IMG/VR virus record: IMGVR_UViG_3300009161_000132
Coordinates: 1-34,678 of that record
Length of the DNA: 34,678 nucleotides
Reading direction: 5' to 3' (one strand)
Source: a virus
In this document: piece by piece, positions 25,501 to 31,993 of the stretch
How the letters are laid out: each line of letters starts with the position of its first letter
How positions within the stretch are numbered: position 1 is the stretch's first letter
Position numbers and translations under genes: made by a program
The notes under the pieces: model-generated
The model's input: only the letters and a program-made list of their open reading frames with translations
Databases searched by the model: none
What the model was told of the DNA's origin: nothing

Positions 25501-27731
25501 TTGCAACTTCCTTTGTATTTAAGGCACCAGTATATCTTGAAGGGGGACAGGAATATTGCGTTTGTATTGCATCAAATTCCACAAAATATAGTGTGTATAT
25601 TTGTAGAATTGGTGAAAATGATCTTCTGACACAAACATTTATTTCAAATCAACCAACTTTAGGATCTTTATTTAAATCTCAAAATGCCTCTACTTGGGAA
25701 CCAAGTCAGTGGGAAGATTTGAAATTCACATTGTACAGAGCTGATTTTATTCAATCTGGATCTGCAGAATTCTATAGTCCAGAACTAACAGAGGGTAACA
25801 ATCAAATTGCAACTTTACTTCCAGATTCACTAAATCTAAATTCTAGAAAAATTAGAGTGGGATTAGGTACCACAGTACAAGATAGTGGATTAACTCTTGG
25901 AAATACTGTTCTTCAGCAGGGAAGTAATGCAACTGGTAATTTTGTTGGAAGTGCAGGAATATCAACAGGAACACTAAGTGTAATTAATGCGGGTATTGGA
26001 TATACCCCATCATCAGGGTCTGCTACTTATAGTTCTGTAACTTTAAATACAATAACCGGAAGTGGTCAAGGAGCAACTGCAAATATAACAATATCAAATG
26101 GTTCAGTTGTATCCACTGGAGTTACAATTGCATCTGGTGGGTCTGGTTATCAAGTTGGTGACGTTCTTGGAATTACAACGATTGGAAGTCTTACAATTGG
26201 ACAAAACGCAAGATTCTCTGTTGGCATTATTACAGCAGTTAATCAATTAATTCTTGATAATGTTCAAGGAGATTTTGTAACTGGTGTTGGTAAAACCATT
26301 CAATACATTAATAACTCCGGTCTTACAACAACACTAAATTCCTCTTATGGTGGAAATGTTACAATTTCTACGATTAATGTAGTAAGCGATGGTTTGAGTA
26401 TTGTAGTGAATCATAAGAATCACGGAATGTATTCAAATACAAATCTGGTATCTATTTCTGGAGCAATTTCTGATGTAAAACCAACAAAATTAACATCAGG
26501 ATATACTTTTGATTCTACATCAGCAATTCTTGTTGACGATTCTTCTACATTCTCAACTTTTGAAAATGTTGGTGTCGGAACAACAAATCCAGGATATCTT
26601 TTGATTGGAAATGAAATTATTTCTTACACATCAACTTCTTCTGGTTCAATTGGTGGACAAATTGTAAGAGGTTCAAATCCAATTAACTATGTAACTGGCA
26701 CACCAGTTTATAAGTATGAGTTGAGTGGAGTTTCTCTAAGAAGAATTAATAAAACTCACAATTTATCAGATGTAACTGCAGCAGATTCAATTTCTTTTGA
26801 TTCTTATACAATCAAATTGAACACATCATCAAATACTGGAATAGCAAGAAGTACATCATCTGGATATCCGACTCTTTATTTAAATCAAACAAAATCAGCA
26901 GGTGGTTATAATATAAAGGCATCTCAAAATATGCCCTTTGAAATCATTACTCCAATGGTGCAAAACGTTACTGTGACCGGAACTTCACTCAGTTCAGAAA
27001 TCAGAACAATATCTGCATCCAGTATTAGTGGAAATGAAATTCCATTTATTGATACTGGATTTGATAATATTACATTAAATCAAGTAAATTATCTTGATAG
27101 TCCGAGAATGATTGCTTCTAAAGTGAATGAGACTCAATACCTTTCAACACTCCCTGGTAGTAAGTCAATGAATTTGAGAGTTTTCTTAAACACAATTGAT
27201 AGTAGATTAAGTCCAGTTATTGATACTCAAAGAGTAAGTGTGATATTAACTTCAAATAGAGTTAATAGTGTGATTACAAATTATGCAGAAGATTCAAGAG
27301 TTAATAGTATTTTTGATGATCCAACTGCATTCCAATATCTTTCAAAAGAAATTACTCTTGAAAATCCAGGAACATCGATTAAAATATTACTCAGTGCATA
27401 TAACAATCTTTATTCAGATATTCGTGCATTTTATGCAATCAGTGAAAATCAAAACTTCAATGCAATTTTTGTTCCATTTCCTGGATACGAAAATCTTAAT
27501 AGTAGAGGACAAATAATTGATATTCAAAATAATAATGGTCATCCAGATGCTTTTGTTCCATTAACATCAAATACTGGATTTTCACTGACTGATGTTTCAT
27601 TTGCCGAATATACATTTACTGCAGATCAATTACCAGCATTTAGATCATATCGGATCAAAATCATTATGACTTCTACAAGTCAGGTATATGTTCCAAGATT
27701 GAAAGATCTGAGAGTAATTGCATTGGCATAA
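19560..27731 (+). CDS. DUF4815-type giant tail/baseplate protein (2723 aa)
   Basis: The N-terminus has the DUF4815 hallmark (YSKVLFKPGYPVQARELTTL followed by QSILQNQIEKFGQHFFKEG, about residues 22-62), a domain known from phage virion proteins. Its position after gene 8 is where T4 has genes 9-12 (baseplate periphery and short fibres), so it likely provides peripheral baseplate or fibre function (inference). Other parts: GIGST repeats at about 598-810; a region with FYLGRIDRIYLSKDG (about 1280) and a helix-like HKRYRMVDIKQLENRIKNLE; a Thr/Arg-rich low-complexity stretch (about 1558-1627); ISFMRSRNIQF and MYAFFDGVNV (about 1640-1670); WYDPLAQSFLVEDSTG (about 1907) opening a jelly-roll-like segment; GxGY units (2137-2210); and a C-terminal conserved-looking domain. 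Start ATG lies 6 nt after gp8. Confidence 0.9.
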   Translation: MPQQTNLNVSPYFDDFNSDNNYSKVLFKPGYPVQARELTTLQSILQNQIEKFGQHFFKEGAKVIPGNTGYNAQYYAVELNNSYLGVPVEAYVSQLIGTKITGQTSGVTAVVDNVLFAANSERGNLTLYVNYLSSSTANNSTKTFSDGEGLLAGSTINSGLLGNSTIQAGQTFAITLANNANSIGSAFTITEGVYFVRGQFVRVATETLILDQYSNTSNYRVGLFVNEEIITPDIDEGLNDNSQGFNNYSAPGADRFRISVSLFKKSLDDFNDNNFVELASVSAGVLKSQKTTTDYSNLTDELARRTYAESGDYCVTPFDVSVKESLNDQLGNRGIFNVGQFTYGGSVPTDDLAVYQISPGKAFVRGYEIETISPTFLDVPKPRTTKTLENQAINYNTGPTLILNRVYGSPVIGIGNTYVLSLRNERVGIASTTAPGKEIGLSRIYDFRLESGSYNASNSNINQWYISLYDIQTITEISLNEPITLSVPTFIKGNNSGATAFLKESVSNSALLTVYEKTGEFITNESFTIDGIVNGRVAIAITSYGISDVKSVYGVVGSGSTFTADVLQSTAFFVGIATIASFQYNSNVSILTTNITSTVGVGSTNIFVNSTSGVSVGSSISIGTSITNAVVTGVGNTFVTIGAGATIGNLLNLSINNSVGIGSTQLFVASSTGVSIGGSFNLNRGNLITTITTGQTVGIGSTQIFVTSLSGVAIGNSVTVGAALTNARIVGLGTTSVFIGTGSTASVSITAGTAVTFSLINYGLSVVSLGSTSIFIGAGNTISSAIGIGSTLAFTNTSSLITGTVVSFTNPLFTSDVTSPNKLFPGTIVKKDNIVSYGSASNRDPFYGKVVSVGATSIQISGIATVTGVCDGALPTVTLSVTDLQILTTNLEDSTDNTLYTKLPKNNISSVDLTNASLTIRKSYTVNILNNQLSTAAVAGSNETFLPFDEERYSLIRSDGSTEVLTSDKFSFTSGSTQLQIYNLGSNNTGATLVTTLTKIKPKAKSKLKNRVNSVIVDKSKYNYSGIGGTTINDGLTFGNYPYGTRVQDENICLNVPDVIEIHSIYESLDTTDPSAPTAVLFSITSPSTTTSELIIGEKITGQTSGAIAICAEKLTNTQISFIYKNQNTFKEGETLVFEESNIRAIVVTLNIDSFNISSNYTFSTGQEGTFYDFGVINRKSDSDEPTKRLKIYFQSGYYQSSDDGDITTVNSYDTFDYSKEIQSVNGISNSDIIDIRPRTSSYTVSENSRSPLEFYGRNFNASGNSAANVLASDESILTTFSFYLGRIDRIYLSKDGKLQVKYGNPAERPEKPVSVDDAIEIATVFLPAYLYNVSQSSIEFLDHKRYRMVDIKQLENRIKNLEYYTSLSLLETNTAGLFVPDSNGLNRFKSGFFVDNFTSLLAQEDGVSYKNSIDLRNKELRPQHYTNSVDLITGPVINVDPNADLQFSPPEGVNIRKSSDIITLDYAEREWFKQTFATRSESVTPFLVSFWQGTVELTPSSDTWVDTTRIEAKIINTEGNYAETLATASRTLNVDPQTGFSPTIWNSWETNWTGQEVTQNTRERTETTTSGGRWGQMGLRGNGDLTGGQFITDTTTTVLRDTLREVRDTGVQTRTGNRTIVTEQFDASSVGDRVVSRNLISFMRSRNIQFISKKIKPLTQMYAFFDGVNVTKYCVPKLLEINMISGVFQTGETVIGSISNTGLGPNNTNTNSRITFRVAQPNHKEGPYDAAVTTFSLNPYTSQVLQGTYSSTSTILNVDTFSLSNEPQGQFSGRVESGMVLIGGTSGAQATITNVRLISDLSATLIGSFNVPNPNINVHPKFETGSKVFTLINNDSNDQNVATTIAEEGFTSSGTLETVQENIISVRNARIENKQEFEDRAVSRTTGTQVISTQAVSQSTSQNVNIVWYDPLAQSFLVEDSTGVFLTRCDVFFRSKDDTDIPVTFQIRTMQGGFPTRKVLPFSEIILEPNQVSTSGDGSVATSFVFKAPVYLEGGQEYCVCIASNSTKYSVYICRIGENDLLTQTFISNQPTLGSLFKSQNASTWEPSQWEDLKFTLYRADFIQSGSAEFYSPELTEGNNQIATLLPDSLNLNSRKIRVGLGTTVQDSGLTLGNTVLQQGSNATGNFVGSAGISTGTLSVINAGIGYTPSSGSATYSSVTLNTITGSGQGATANITISNGSVVSTGVTIASGGSGYQVGDVLGITTIGSLTIGQNARFSVGIITAVNQLILDNVQGDFVTGVGKTIQYINNSGLTTTLNSSYGGNVTISTINVVSDGLSIVVNHKNHGMYSNTNLVSISGAISDVKPTKLTSGYTFDSTSAILVDDSSTFSTFENVGVGTTNPGYLLIGNEIISYTSTSSGSIGGQIVRGSNPINYVTGTPVYKYELSGVSLRRINKTHNLSDVTAADSISFDSYTIKLNTSSNTGIARSTSSGYPTLYLNQTKSAGGYNIKASQNMPFEIITPMVQNVTVTGTSLSSEIRTISASSISGNEIPFIDTGFDNITLNQVNYLDSPRMIASKVNETQYLSTLPGSKSMNLRVFLNTIDSRLSPVIDTQRVSVILTSNRVNSVITNYAEDSRVNSIFDDPTAFQYLSKEITLENPGTSIKILLSAYNNLYSDIRAFYAISENQNFNAIFVPFPGYENLNSRGQIIDIQNNNGHPDAFVPLTSNTGFSLTDVSFAEYTFTADQLPAFRSYRIKIIMTSTSQVYVPRLKDLRVIALA
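21351..21990 (+). repeat. Tandem GIGST repeats in the 2723-aa protein
   Basis: Units begin at residues about 598, 658, 696 and 768: VGVGSTNIFVNSTSGVSVGS, VGIGSTQLFVASSTGVSIGG, VGIGSTQIFVTSLSGVAIGN and a weaker LGSTSIFIGAGN. Spacing is irregular (60, 38 and 72 residues). The DNA of the first three is also clearly similar (GTTGGTGTTGGATCAACT-type words), so at least part of the expansion is recent. Confidence 0.75.
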
Positions 27732-27732
27732 T

Positions 27733-27960
27733 ATGGAATATGCAAAGGTTGAAGGACATTCTCACCTTGTACGTGATTCAAAGACAAATTCAATTATTAA
27801 TACAAATATGGTAGAATATCAAGAGTATTTAAATAGACGTAATGTAAAGGTAGATGAGAATCAAAAGATACAACATCTGGAATCCGATGTTGCTAATATA
27901 AAAGATGATCTCAGTGAAATAAAATCTTTATTAAGGAGTTTAGTCAATGAATCCCGATGA
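27733..27960 (+). CDS. Small coiled-coil protein after the tail giant (75 aa)
   Basis: The best start is the ATG at 27733, one base after the stop of the giant gene; a longer frame from a TTG at 27718 would overlap it and lacks support. The protein begins MEYAKVEGHSHLVRDSKTNS, then NMVEYQEYLNRRNVKV, and ends in a heptad-like helix (IQHLESDVANIKDDLSEIKS) suited to a coiled coil. I recall proteins of this pattern in cyanophages, between the tail genes and gene 13. In T4 this slot holds fibritin (wac); the short helix alone is not evidence of that function. Its 3' end overlaps the next gene by 14 nt. Confidence 0.8.
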   Translation: MEYAKVEGHSHLVRDSKTNSIINTNMVEYQEYLNRRNVKVDENQKIQHLESDVANIKDDLSEIKSLLRSLVNESR

Positions 27961-28123
27961 AATTAAACTTGAAAATTTAAGTAAAAATTTTGAATACTTT
28001 AAAATAAGCACAGAAATAGATAGTATTAATGATATTGAAACTGCAAAAGATTTTGCAAAATGTTATTGTAAATTGTATTTGAAACAGCAAGAGGTTCTTT
28101 CATCTTTAGGTTCTATCAAATAA
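27947..28123 (+). CDS. Small conserved hypothetical protein (58 aa)
   Basis: The protein begins MNPDEIKLENLSKNFEYFKI and ends LSSLGSIK. It is predicted helical throughout, with AKDFAKCYCKLYLKQQEVL as the likely main helix. An AAGGAG ribosome-binding site lies about 10 nt before the ATG, inside the previous gene, which it overlaps by 14 nt. The two proteins may therefore be made in step. Similar proteins occur next to the preceding gene in cyanomyoviruses as I recall. Function unknown. Confidence 0.75.
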   Translation: MNPDEIKLENLSKNFEYFKISTEIDSINDIETAKDFAKCYCKLYLKQQEVLSSLGSIK

Positions 28124-28147
28124 TAACTATAGATATAAAGACATTGC

Positions 28148-28155
28148 TATAAATA
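28148..28155 (+). promoter_or_regulatory. T4-type late promoter for the neck/packaging genes
   Basis: TATAAATA matches the T4 late consensus at all 8 positions and lies 22 nt before the gene 13 ATG, in the 54-nt gap after the 58-aa gene. It is the strongest promoter candidate in the window and probably drives genes 13 to 16. Confidence 0.75.
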
Positions 28156-28177
28156 TTTAAAAAAGAGCAAAAAATAA

Positions 28178-29026
28178 ATGGCACAACCATCATCAAGACA
28201 AGGTTTGATAGATTACTGCAAAAGAAAACTGGGAGCACCAGTTCTAGAAATTAACGTTGCAGATGAACAAATTGATGATTTGGTTGATGATGCTCTTCAA
28301 TTTTTTAATGAAAGACACTTTGACGGAGTAACTCAAATATACTTAAAGTACCAAATTACTCAAGGAGATATTGATCGTGGTAGAGCCCCTGCAGGAAATA
28401 GTACGACTGCGGGAATAGTTACCACGACAGCATCTGCAACTATAGTTGGAACCGCAACAACTTTTACATATCGAGAAAATAGTAATTATCTACAAATACC
28501 TTCATCAATTATTGGAATTAATAAAATTTTTAAATTTGATGGATCCAATACTGCTACAAATAATATGTTCAGTGTAAAATATCAATTATTTTTGAATGAT
28601 ATTTACTACTGGGGTTCAACTGAACTTTTATCATATGCAATGGTAAAAACTTATTTGGAAGATATTGATTTTCTTCTCAATACAGAAAAACAAATCAGAT
28701 TCAATCAGAGAATGGATAGGTTATATTTAGATATTGACTGGGCAAGTGTAAATGTTGGAGATTATTTGGTAATTGATTGTTGGAGACTTCTTGATCCAAA
28801 TGATTTTTCAAGAGTCTGGAATGATTCATTCTTAAAACCATATTTAACATCACTTATCAAACGTCAATGGGGACAAAATTTAATCAAATTTCAAGGTCTC
28901 AAACTGCCCGGTGGTGTTGAATTGAATGGTAGACAAATTTATGACGATGCTCAAAAAGAAATTGATGTGATTATGGAAAGAATGTCAAATACTTATGAGT
29001 TACCTCCTCTCGATATGATAGGATAA
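28178..29026 (+). CDS. gp13: Neck protein gp13
   Basis: gp13 joins gp14 in the neck that seals filled heads and provides the tail-docking surface. The 282 aa compare with 309 in T4. Recognisable blocks are SSRQGLIDYCKRKLGAPVLE (about 5-24), DLVDDALQFFNERHFDGV, FNQRMDRLYLDIDW and FLKPYLTSLIKRQWGQNLIK, ending YELPPLDMIG. Residues about 70-95 are a Thr/Ala-rich insert (STTAGIVTTTASATIVGTAT), probably an exposed loop. The gene has the best late promoter in the window and is followed after 4 nt by gene 14, as in T4. Confidence 0.95.
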   Translation: MAQPSSRQGLIDYCKRKLGAPVLEINVADEQIDDLVDDALQFFNERHFDGVTQIYLKYQITQGDIDRGRAPAGNSTTAGIVTTTASATIVGTATTFTYRENSNYLQIPSSIIGINKIFKFDGSNTATNNMFSVKYQLFLNDIYYWGSTELLSYAMVKTYLEDIDFLLNTEKQIRFNQRMDRLYLDIDWASVNVGDYLVIDCWRLLDPNDFSRVWNDSFLKPYLTSLIKRQWGQNLIKFQGLKLPGGVELNGRQIYDDAQKEIDVIMERMSNTYELPPLDMIG

Positions 29027-29030
29027 TCAG

Positions 29031-30446
29031 ATGCTCAATCCATTTTTTCTGCAAGGATCTGCAAGTGAAAAAAACTTAATGCAAGATTTGATTAATGAAT
29101 CAATTCAAATTTATGGTGTTGAGGTTCATTATTTGCCCAGAAAATATATTACAGAAAAAACAGTCTTAAGAGAAGTTATTGAATCCGTTTTTGATAATGC
29201 ATATCCAATTGAAGCATACATTAGTAGTTATGATGGATATGGAGATAATCCTACAATACTTTCTAAATTTGGAATTCAAAATTTAAATGAATTGACTTTA
29301 GAAATTTCCAGAGAAAGATTTGAAACTTATATTTCACCATTAATAAAAAATTTGAGCAATATCAAATTATCAAATCGACCTAAAGAAGGAGATTTGATAT
29401 ATTTCCCTCTCGGGGATCGTTTATTTGAAATCAAATATGTAGAGCACGAAAAACCATTTTATCAATTACAAGGAAATTACACATATCAATTAACTTGTGA
29501 ACTCTTTCAATATGAGGATGAGGTTATTGATACTGGAGTTGGTGAAATTGATGATACTATAGGAGGATCTGATGATAATGATCCAGATAATTCTTTCGTT
29601 CCTATTGGACCAATTCAAACACTAACTCTTGTTGGAACTGGAGTAACTGCAACTGCAATAACAAACATTGTGTCTGGAGGAATTCGATTCTTTACTGTTA
29701 CAAATAGAGGAGGTGGTTATTCAAGTGCTCCTAGAGTTGCAATATCATCCGCACCATCAGGAGGAATGACTGGTATTGGGTCTGCAACAATGATTGGAGG
29801 AATTGTTGTCTGTACAGATAATACAAATCCAAATTTAAAATCCGTTCAATCCGTTGAGGTTATCAATTCTGGTTTTGGTTATACAATAGCACCAAAAGTT
29901 GCATTTTTTGGAGATGGTGCAGGAGCAGCAGCAACTTGTACGATTGGTAGTGGTGTAGTTGGCATTATTACCATTACAAGTGGTGGTTCTGGATATGTGG
30001 ACACACCCACGATTACATTTACTGGTATTTCAACCGTCTCTGCTGCTGCAACTGCCGTAGTAAGTTCTGCAGGAACGATTACTCAAATTCGCATCATAAA
30101 TGCAGGATTGGGATACACATTATCTCCTACCATTACAATTGGAAATCCATCATTAACTTCTACTGGAAACTTTATTTTTAATGAGGTTGTTATTGGATCT
30201 GCAAGTTCAACGACAGCACGAGTCAAATCTTGGAGTTCTGTAACGAATATACTTGAAGTATCAAATGTTACTGGTGAATTTGAAGTTGGGGAAAATATTG
30301 TAGGTTCTGCCTCAAGTTCTTCCCACAAACTTCGTTTGATTAATGTTTACCCACCAGATAATGGTTATTCTTCAAATAAAGAAATAGAGAATGAAGCAGA
30401 TCAAATTATAGATTTTAGTGAAAGAAATCCGTTTGGTGTCCCATAA
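29031..30446 (+). CDS. gp14: Neck protein gp14 with a large repeat insertion
   Basis: gp14 forms the head completion ring with gp13. The N-terminal 165 residues are a clear gp14: NPFFLQGSASEKNLMQDLIN, ESIQIYGVEVHYLPRKYI, GDLIYFPLGDRLFEIKYVEH. The C-terminus (about 445-471, IIDFSERNPFGVP) also looks like the conserved tail. Between them are about 180 residues of GxGY units (GGGYSSAPRVAI, GFGYTIAPKVAF, GSGYVDTPTITF, GLGYTLSPTITI) and one TSG-type unit (GENIVGSASSSS). This makes it 471 aa against 256 in T4. AGGATAATC precedes the ATG. The same repeats occur in the tail giants, so the neck probably carries extra surface appendages (inference). Confidence 0.92.
   Translation: MLNPFFLQGSASEKNLMQDLINESIQIYGVEVHYLPRKYITEKTVLREVIESVFDNAYPIEAYISSYDGYGDNPTILSKFGIQNLNELTLEISRERFETYISPLIKNLSNIKLSNRPKEGDLIYFPLGDRLFEIKYVEHEKPFYQLQGNYTYQLTCELFQYEDEVIDTGVGEIDDTIGGSDDNDPDNSFVPIGPIQTLTLVGTGVTATAITNIVSGGIRFFTVTNRGGGYSSAPRVAISSAPSGGMTGIGSATMIGGIVVCTDNTNPNLKSVQSVEVINSGFGYTIAPKVAFFGDGAGAAATCTIGSGVVGIITITSGGSGYVDTPTITFTGISTVSAAATAVVSSAGTITQIRIINAGLGYTLSPTITIGNPSLTSTGNFIFNEVVIGSASSTTARVKSWSSVTNILEVSNVTGEFEVGENIVGSASSSSHKLRLINVYPPDNGYSSNKEIENEADQIIDFSERNPFGVP
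29680..30150 (+). repeat. GxGY repeat insertion within gp14
   Basis: Four GxGYxxxPxVxI-type units of 40-50 residues lie between the gp14 core and its C-terminal tail. The unit is the same family as in the 4016-aa protein, gp8 and the 2723-aa protein. Confidence 0.75.
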
Positions 30447-30458
30447 ATTATCAGATGG

Positions 30459-30465
30459 TTAAATA
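30459..30465 (+). promoter_or_regulatory. Weak late promoter candidate for gene 15
   Basis: TTAAATA (GTTAAATA is 6/8 to TATAAATA) lies 21 nt before the gene 15 ATG, the same distance as the better late octamers in this window. CATAAATT at 30442-30449 is another 6/8 match but is farther away and overlaps the gp14 stop. Confidence 0.3.
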
Positions 30466-30486
30466 GTACTATATGTTACTTATCAT

Positions 30487-31494
30487 ATGTTTGAGTATTT
30501 TTACCACCAAATCTTAAGAAAAACTGTTATTGCATTTGGTTCTCTCTTTAATGATATTACAATTAAACACACAAATTCTGCAAATGAAATTGTAAGTGTT
30601 ATAAAAGTTCCTCTTGCATATGGACCAACGCAAAAGTTTTTGGCAAGATTAGAGCAGTCTCCAGATTTAAGTAATCCAATTCAAATTACATTACCAAGAA
30701 TGTCTTTTGAGTTTACTGGATTGACATATGATACTGCTAGAAAATTAACTACGACACAAACATTTTTATCAAAATCCGTTACTGACGGAACTGAAACTAA
30801 AAAAACTTATATGCCAGTTCCATATAATTTACAATTTGAACTGTCTATAATGTCAAAGTTGAATGATGATGCTCTTCAAATCATCGAACAAATTCTACCA
30901 TATTTTCAACCATCATATAATCTTACAGTTGAACTTGTTGATGAAATTAATGAAAAAAGAGACATTCCAATTATTCTTGAAAATGTTACGATGCAAGATG
31001 AGTATGAGGGAAATTTTGATAAAAGAAGAGTCTTAATTTATACTTTGAGATTTACTGCAAAGTTATATCTTTTTGGACCAACTTCAACAGTAACAAAAGA
31101 TATTGTCAAGAAAGTATCCATCAATTACATTACTGGAGATACTACAAATACTCCCAAGAGGGAAGTTGTATATTCTGCAGAACCGAGAGCTATCAAAAAT
31201 TATACTGGTACTGTGATTACAAATATTGCAAATGATATTACAACCGAAGATGTTTTGATTACTGTAAATAATGCATCTTCTATTTCTGTAAATACTTATC
31301 TTGATATTGAGGGTGAAGAAGTATATGTAAAATTGAAATCTGGTAATGTTCTTACTGTGGAAAGAGGAAGAGATGATACAACAATTACATCTCATCTTGC
31401 TGGTGCCCAGGTCAAATCAATCACAAGTGCCGATGATTTATTAATAGAAGAGGGGGATGATTTTGGATTTAGTGGATCTACAACGTCACCATAA
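30487..31494 (+). CDS. gp15: Tail completion / sheath stabiliser gp15
   Basis: gp15 caps the tail tube and sheath and joins the tail to the neck. The 335 aa start MFEYFYHQILRKTVIAFGSL, then FNDITIKH, KVPLAYGPTQKFLARLEQ and ITLPRMSFEFTGLTYD, all typical. MPVPYNLQFELSIMSKLNDD and QDEYEGNFDKRRVLIYTLRF follow. T4 gp15 is 272 aa; the extra C-terminal part (about 240-318) is a module with TEDVLITVNNASSIS, YLDIEGEEVYVK and LTVERGRDDTTIT, also found in the tail giants. The tail is acidic (EEGDDFGFSGS). Its stop overlaps the gene 16 ATG (TAATG), so the two are probably co-translated. Confidence 0.92.
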   Translation: MFEYFYHQILRKTVIAFGSLFNDITIKHTNSANEIVSVIKVPLAYGPTQKFLARLEQSPDLSNPIQITLPRMSFEFTGLTYDTARKLTTTQTFLSKSVTDGTETKKTYMPVPYNLQFELSIMSKLNDDALQIIEQILPYFQPSYNLTVELVDEINEKRDIPIILENVTMQDEYEGNFDKRRVLIYTLRFTAKLYLFGPTSTVTKDIVKKVSINYITGDTTNTPKREVVYSAEPRAIKNYTGTVITNIANDITTEDVLITVNNASSISVNTYLDIEGEEVYVKLKSGNVLTVERGRDDTTITSHLAGAQVKSITSADDLLIEEGDDFGFSGSTTSP

Positions 31495-31943
31495 TGACAG
31501 AGAAGAATGAATCAAAAAAATTTGATAAATTAAATGAAACTTTTAATGTTTCGGGAGAGGTAGTGGAAACTGAAATTATAAAAGAAACTCACGAAAATAA
31601 AATTGGTGAGATTTCGAATTCAATTCAAGATATTAAAAAAGATTATGAATATACAAGAGGAAATTTATATTCTTTAATTGAGAAGGGTCAGGAAGCAATT
31701 AATGGAATTCTTCAGTTAGCTCAAGAAAGTGAAATGCCTCGTGCATATGAAGTTGCCGGACAATTAATTAAAAATGTGGCAGATGCAACCGATAAATTAA
31801 TGGACCTACAAAAGAAACTCAAAAATATTGAGGAAGACAAACAACCTCGTGGACCAACAAACGTCACAAATGCATTATTTGTGGGGTCAACAGCAGAATT
31901 GGCAAAACTTTTAAAAAAACAATCTACTGAAGAAAATGTTTAA
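31494..31943 (+). CDS. gp16: Small terminase subunit gp16
   Basis: gp16 recognises viral DNA and regulates the large terminase during head filling. Identification rests on position (directly after gene 15, before gene 17), length (149 aa; T4 164) and an extended helical core: ISNSIQDIKKDYEYTRGNLY, IEKGQEAINGILQLAQESE, RAYEVAGQLIKNVADATDKL, MDLQKKLKNIEED. The C-terminal RGPTNVTNALFVGSTAEL segment is what I recall from cyanophage gp16. The N-terminus (1-40) is charged and looks flexible. The ATG overlaps the gene 15 stop by one base. Unlike T4, another gene separates it from gene 17. Confidence 0.88.
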   Translation: MTEKNESKKFDKLNETFNVSGEVVETEIIKETHENKIGEISNSIQDIKKDYEYTRGNLYSLIEKGQEAINGILQLAQESEMPRAYEVAGQLIKNVADATDKLMDLQKKLKNIEEDKQPRGPTNVTNALFVGSTAELAKLLKKQSTEENV

Positions 31944-31960
31944 GAGTTTAAAAAAAACTC
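31944..31960 (+). terminator. Short hairpin after gene 16
   Basis: GAGTTT (31944-31949) pairs with AAACTC (31955-31960) around a five-A loop, directly after the gene 16 stop. No T-tract follows, so it is a weak terminator or an RNA 3'-end stabiliser. A late promoter-like octamer follows at once, which supports a boundary between transcripts. Confidence 0.4.
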
Positions 31961-31962
31961 AT

Positions 31963-31970
31963 AATAAATA
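31963..31970 (+). promoter_or_regulatory. T4-type late promoter for the 628-aa gene
   Basis: AATAAATA matches TATAAATA at 7/8 and lies 23 nt before the ATG at 31994. An AAGGA ribosome-binding site lies between (31976-31980), rather far from the start. It would drive the 628-aa gene and gene 17 together. Confidence 0.5.
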
Positions 31971-31993
31971 TAAAAAAGGATATTGATCAATAA

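Noticed and set aside
27718-27732. TTG start giving an 80-residue version of the 75-aa protein
   Set aside because: It would overlap the giant gene's stop, and the ATG at 27733 is the natural start directly after that stop.
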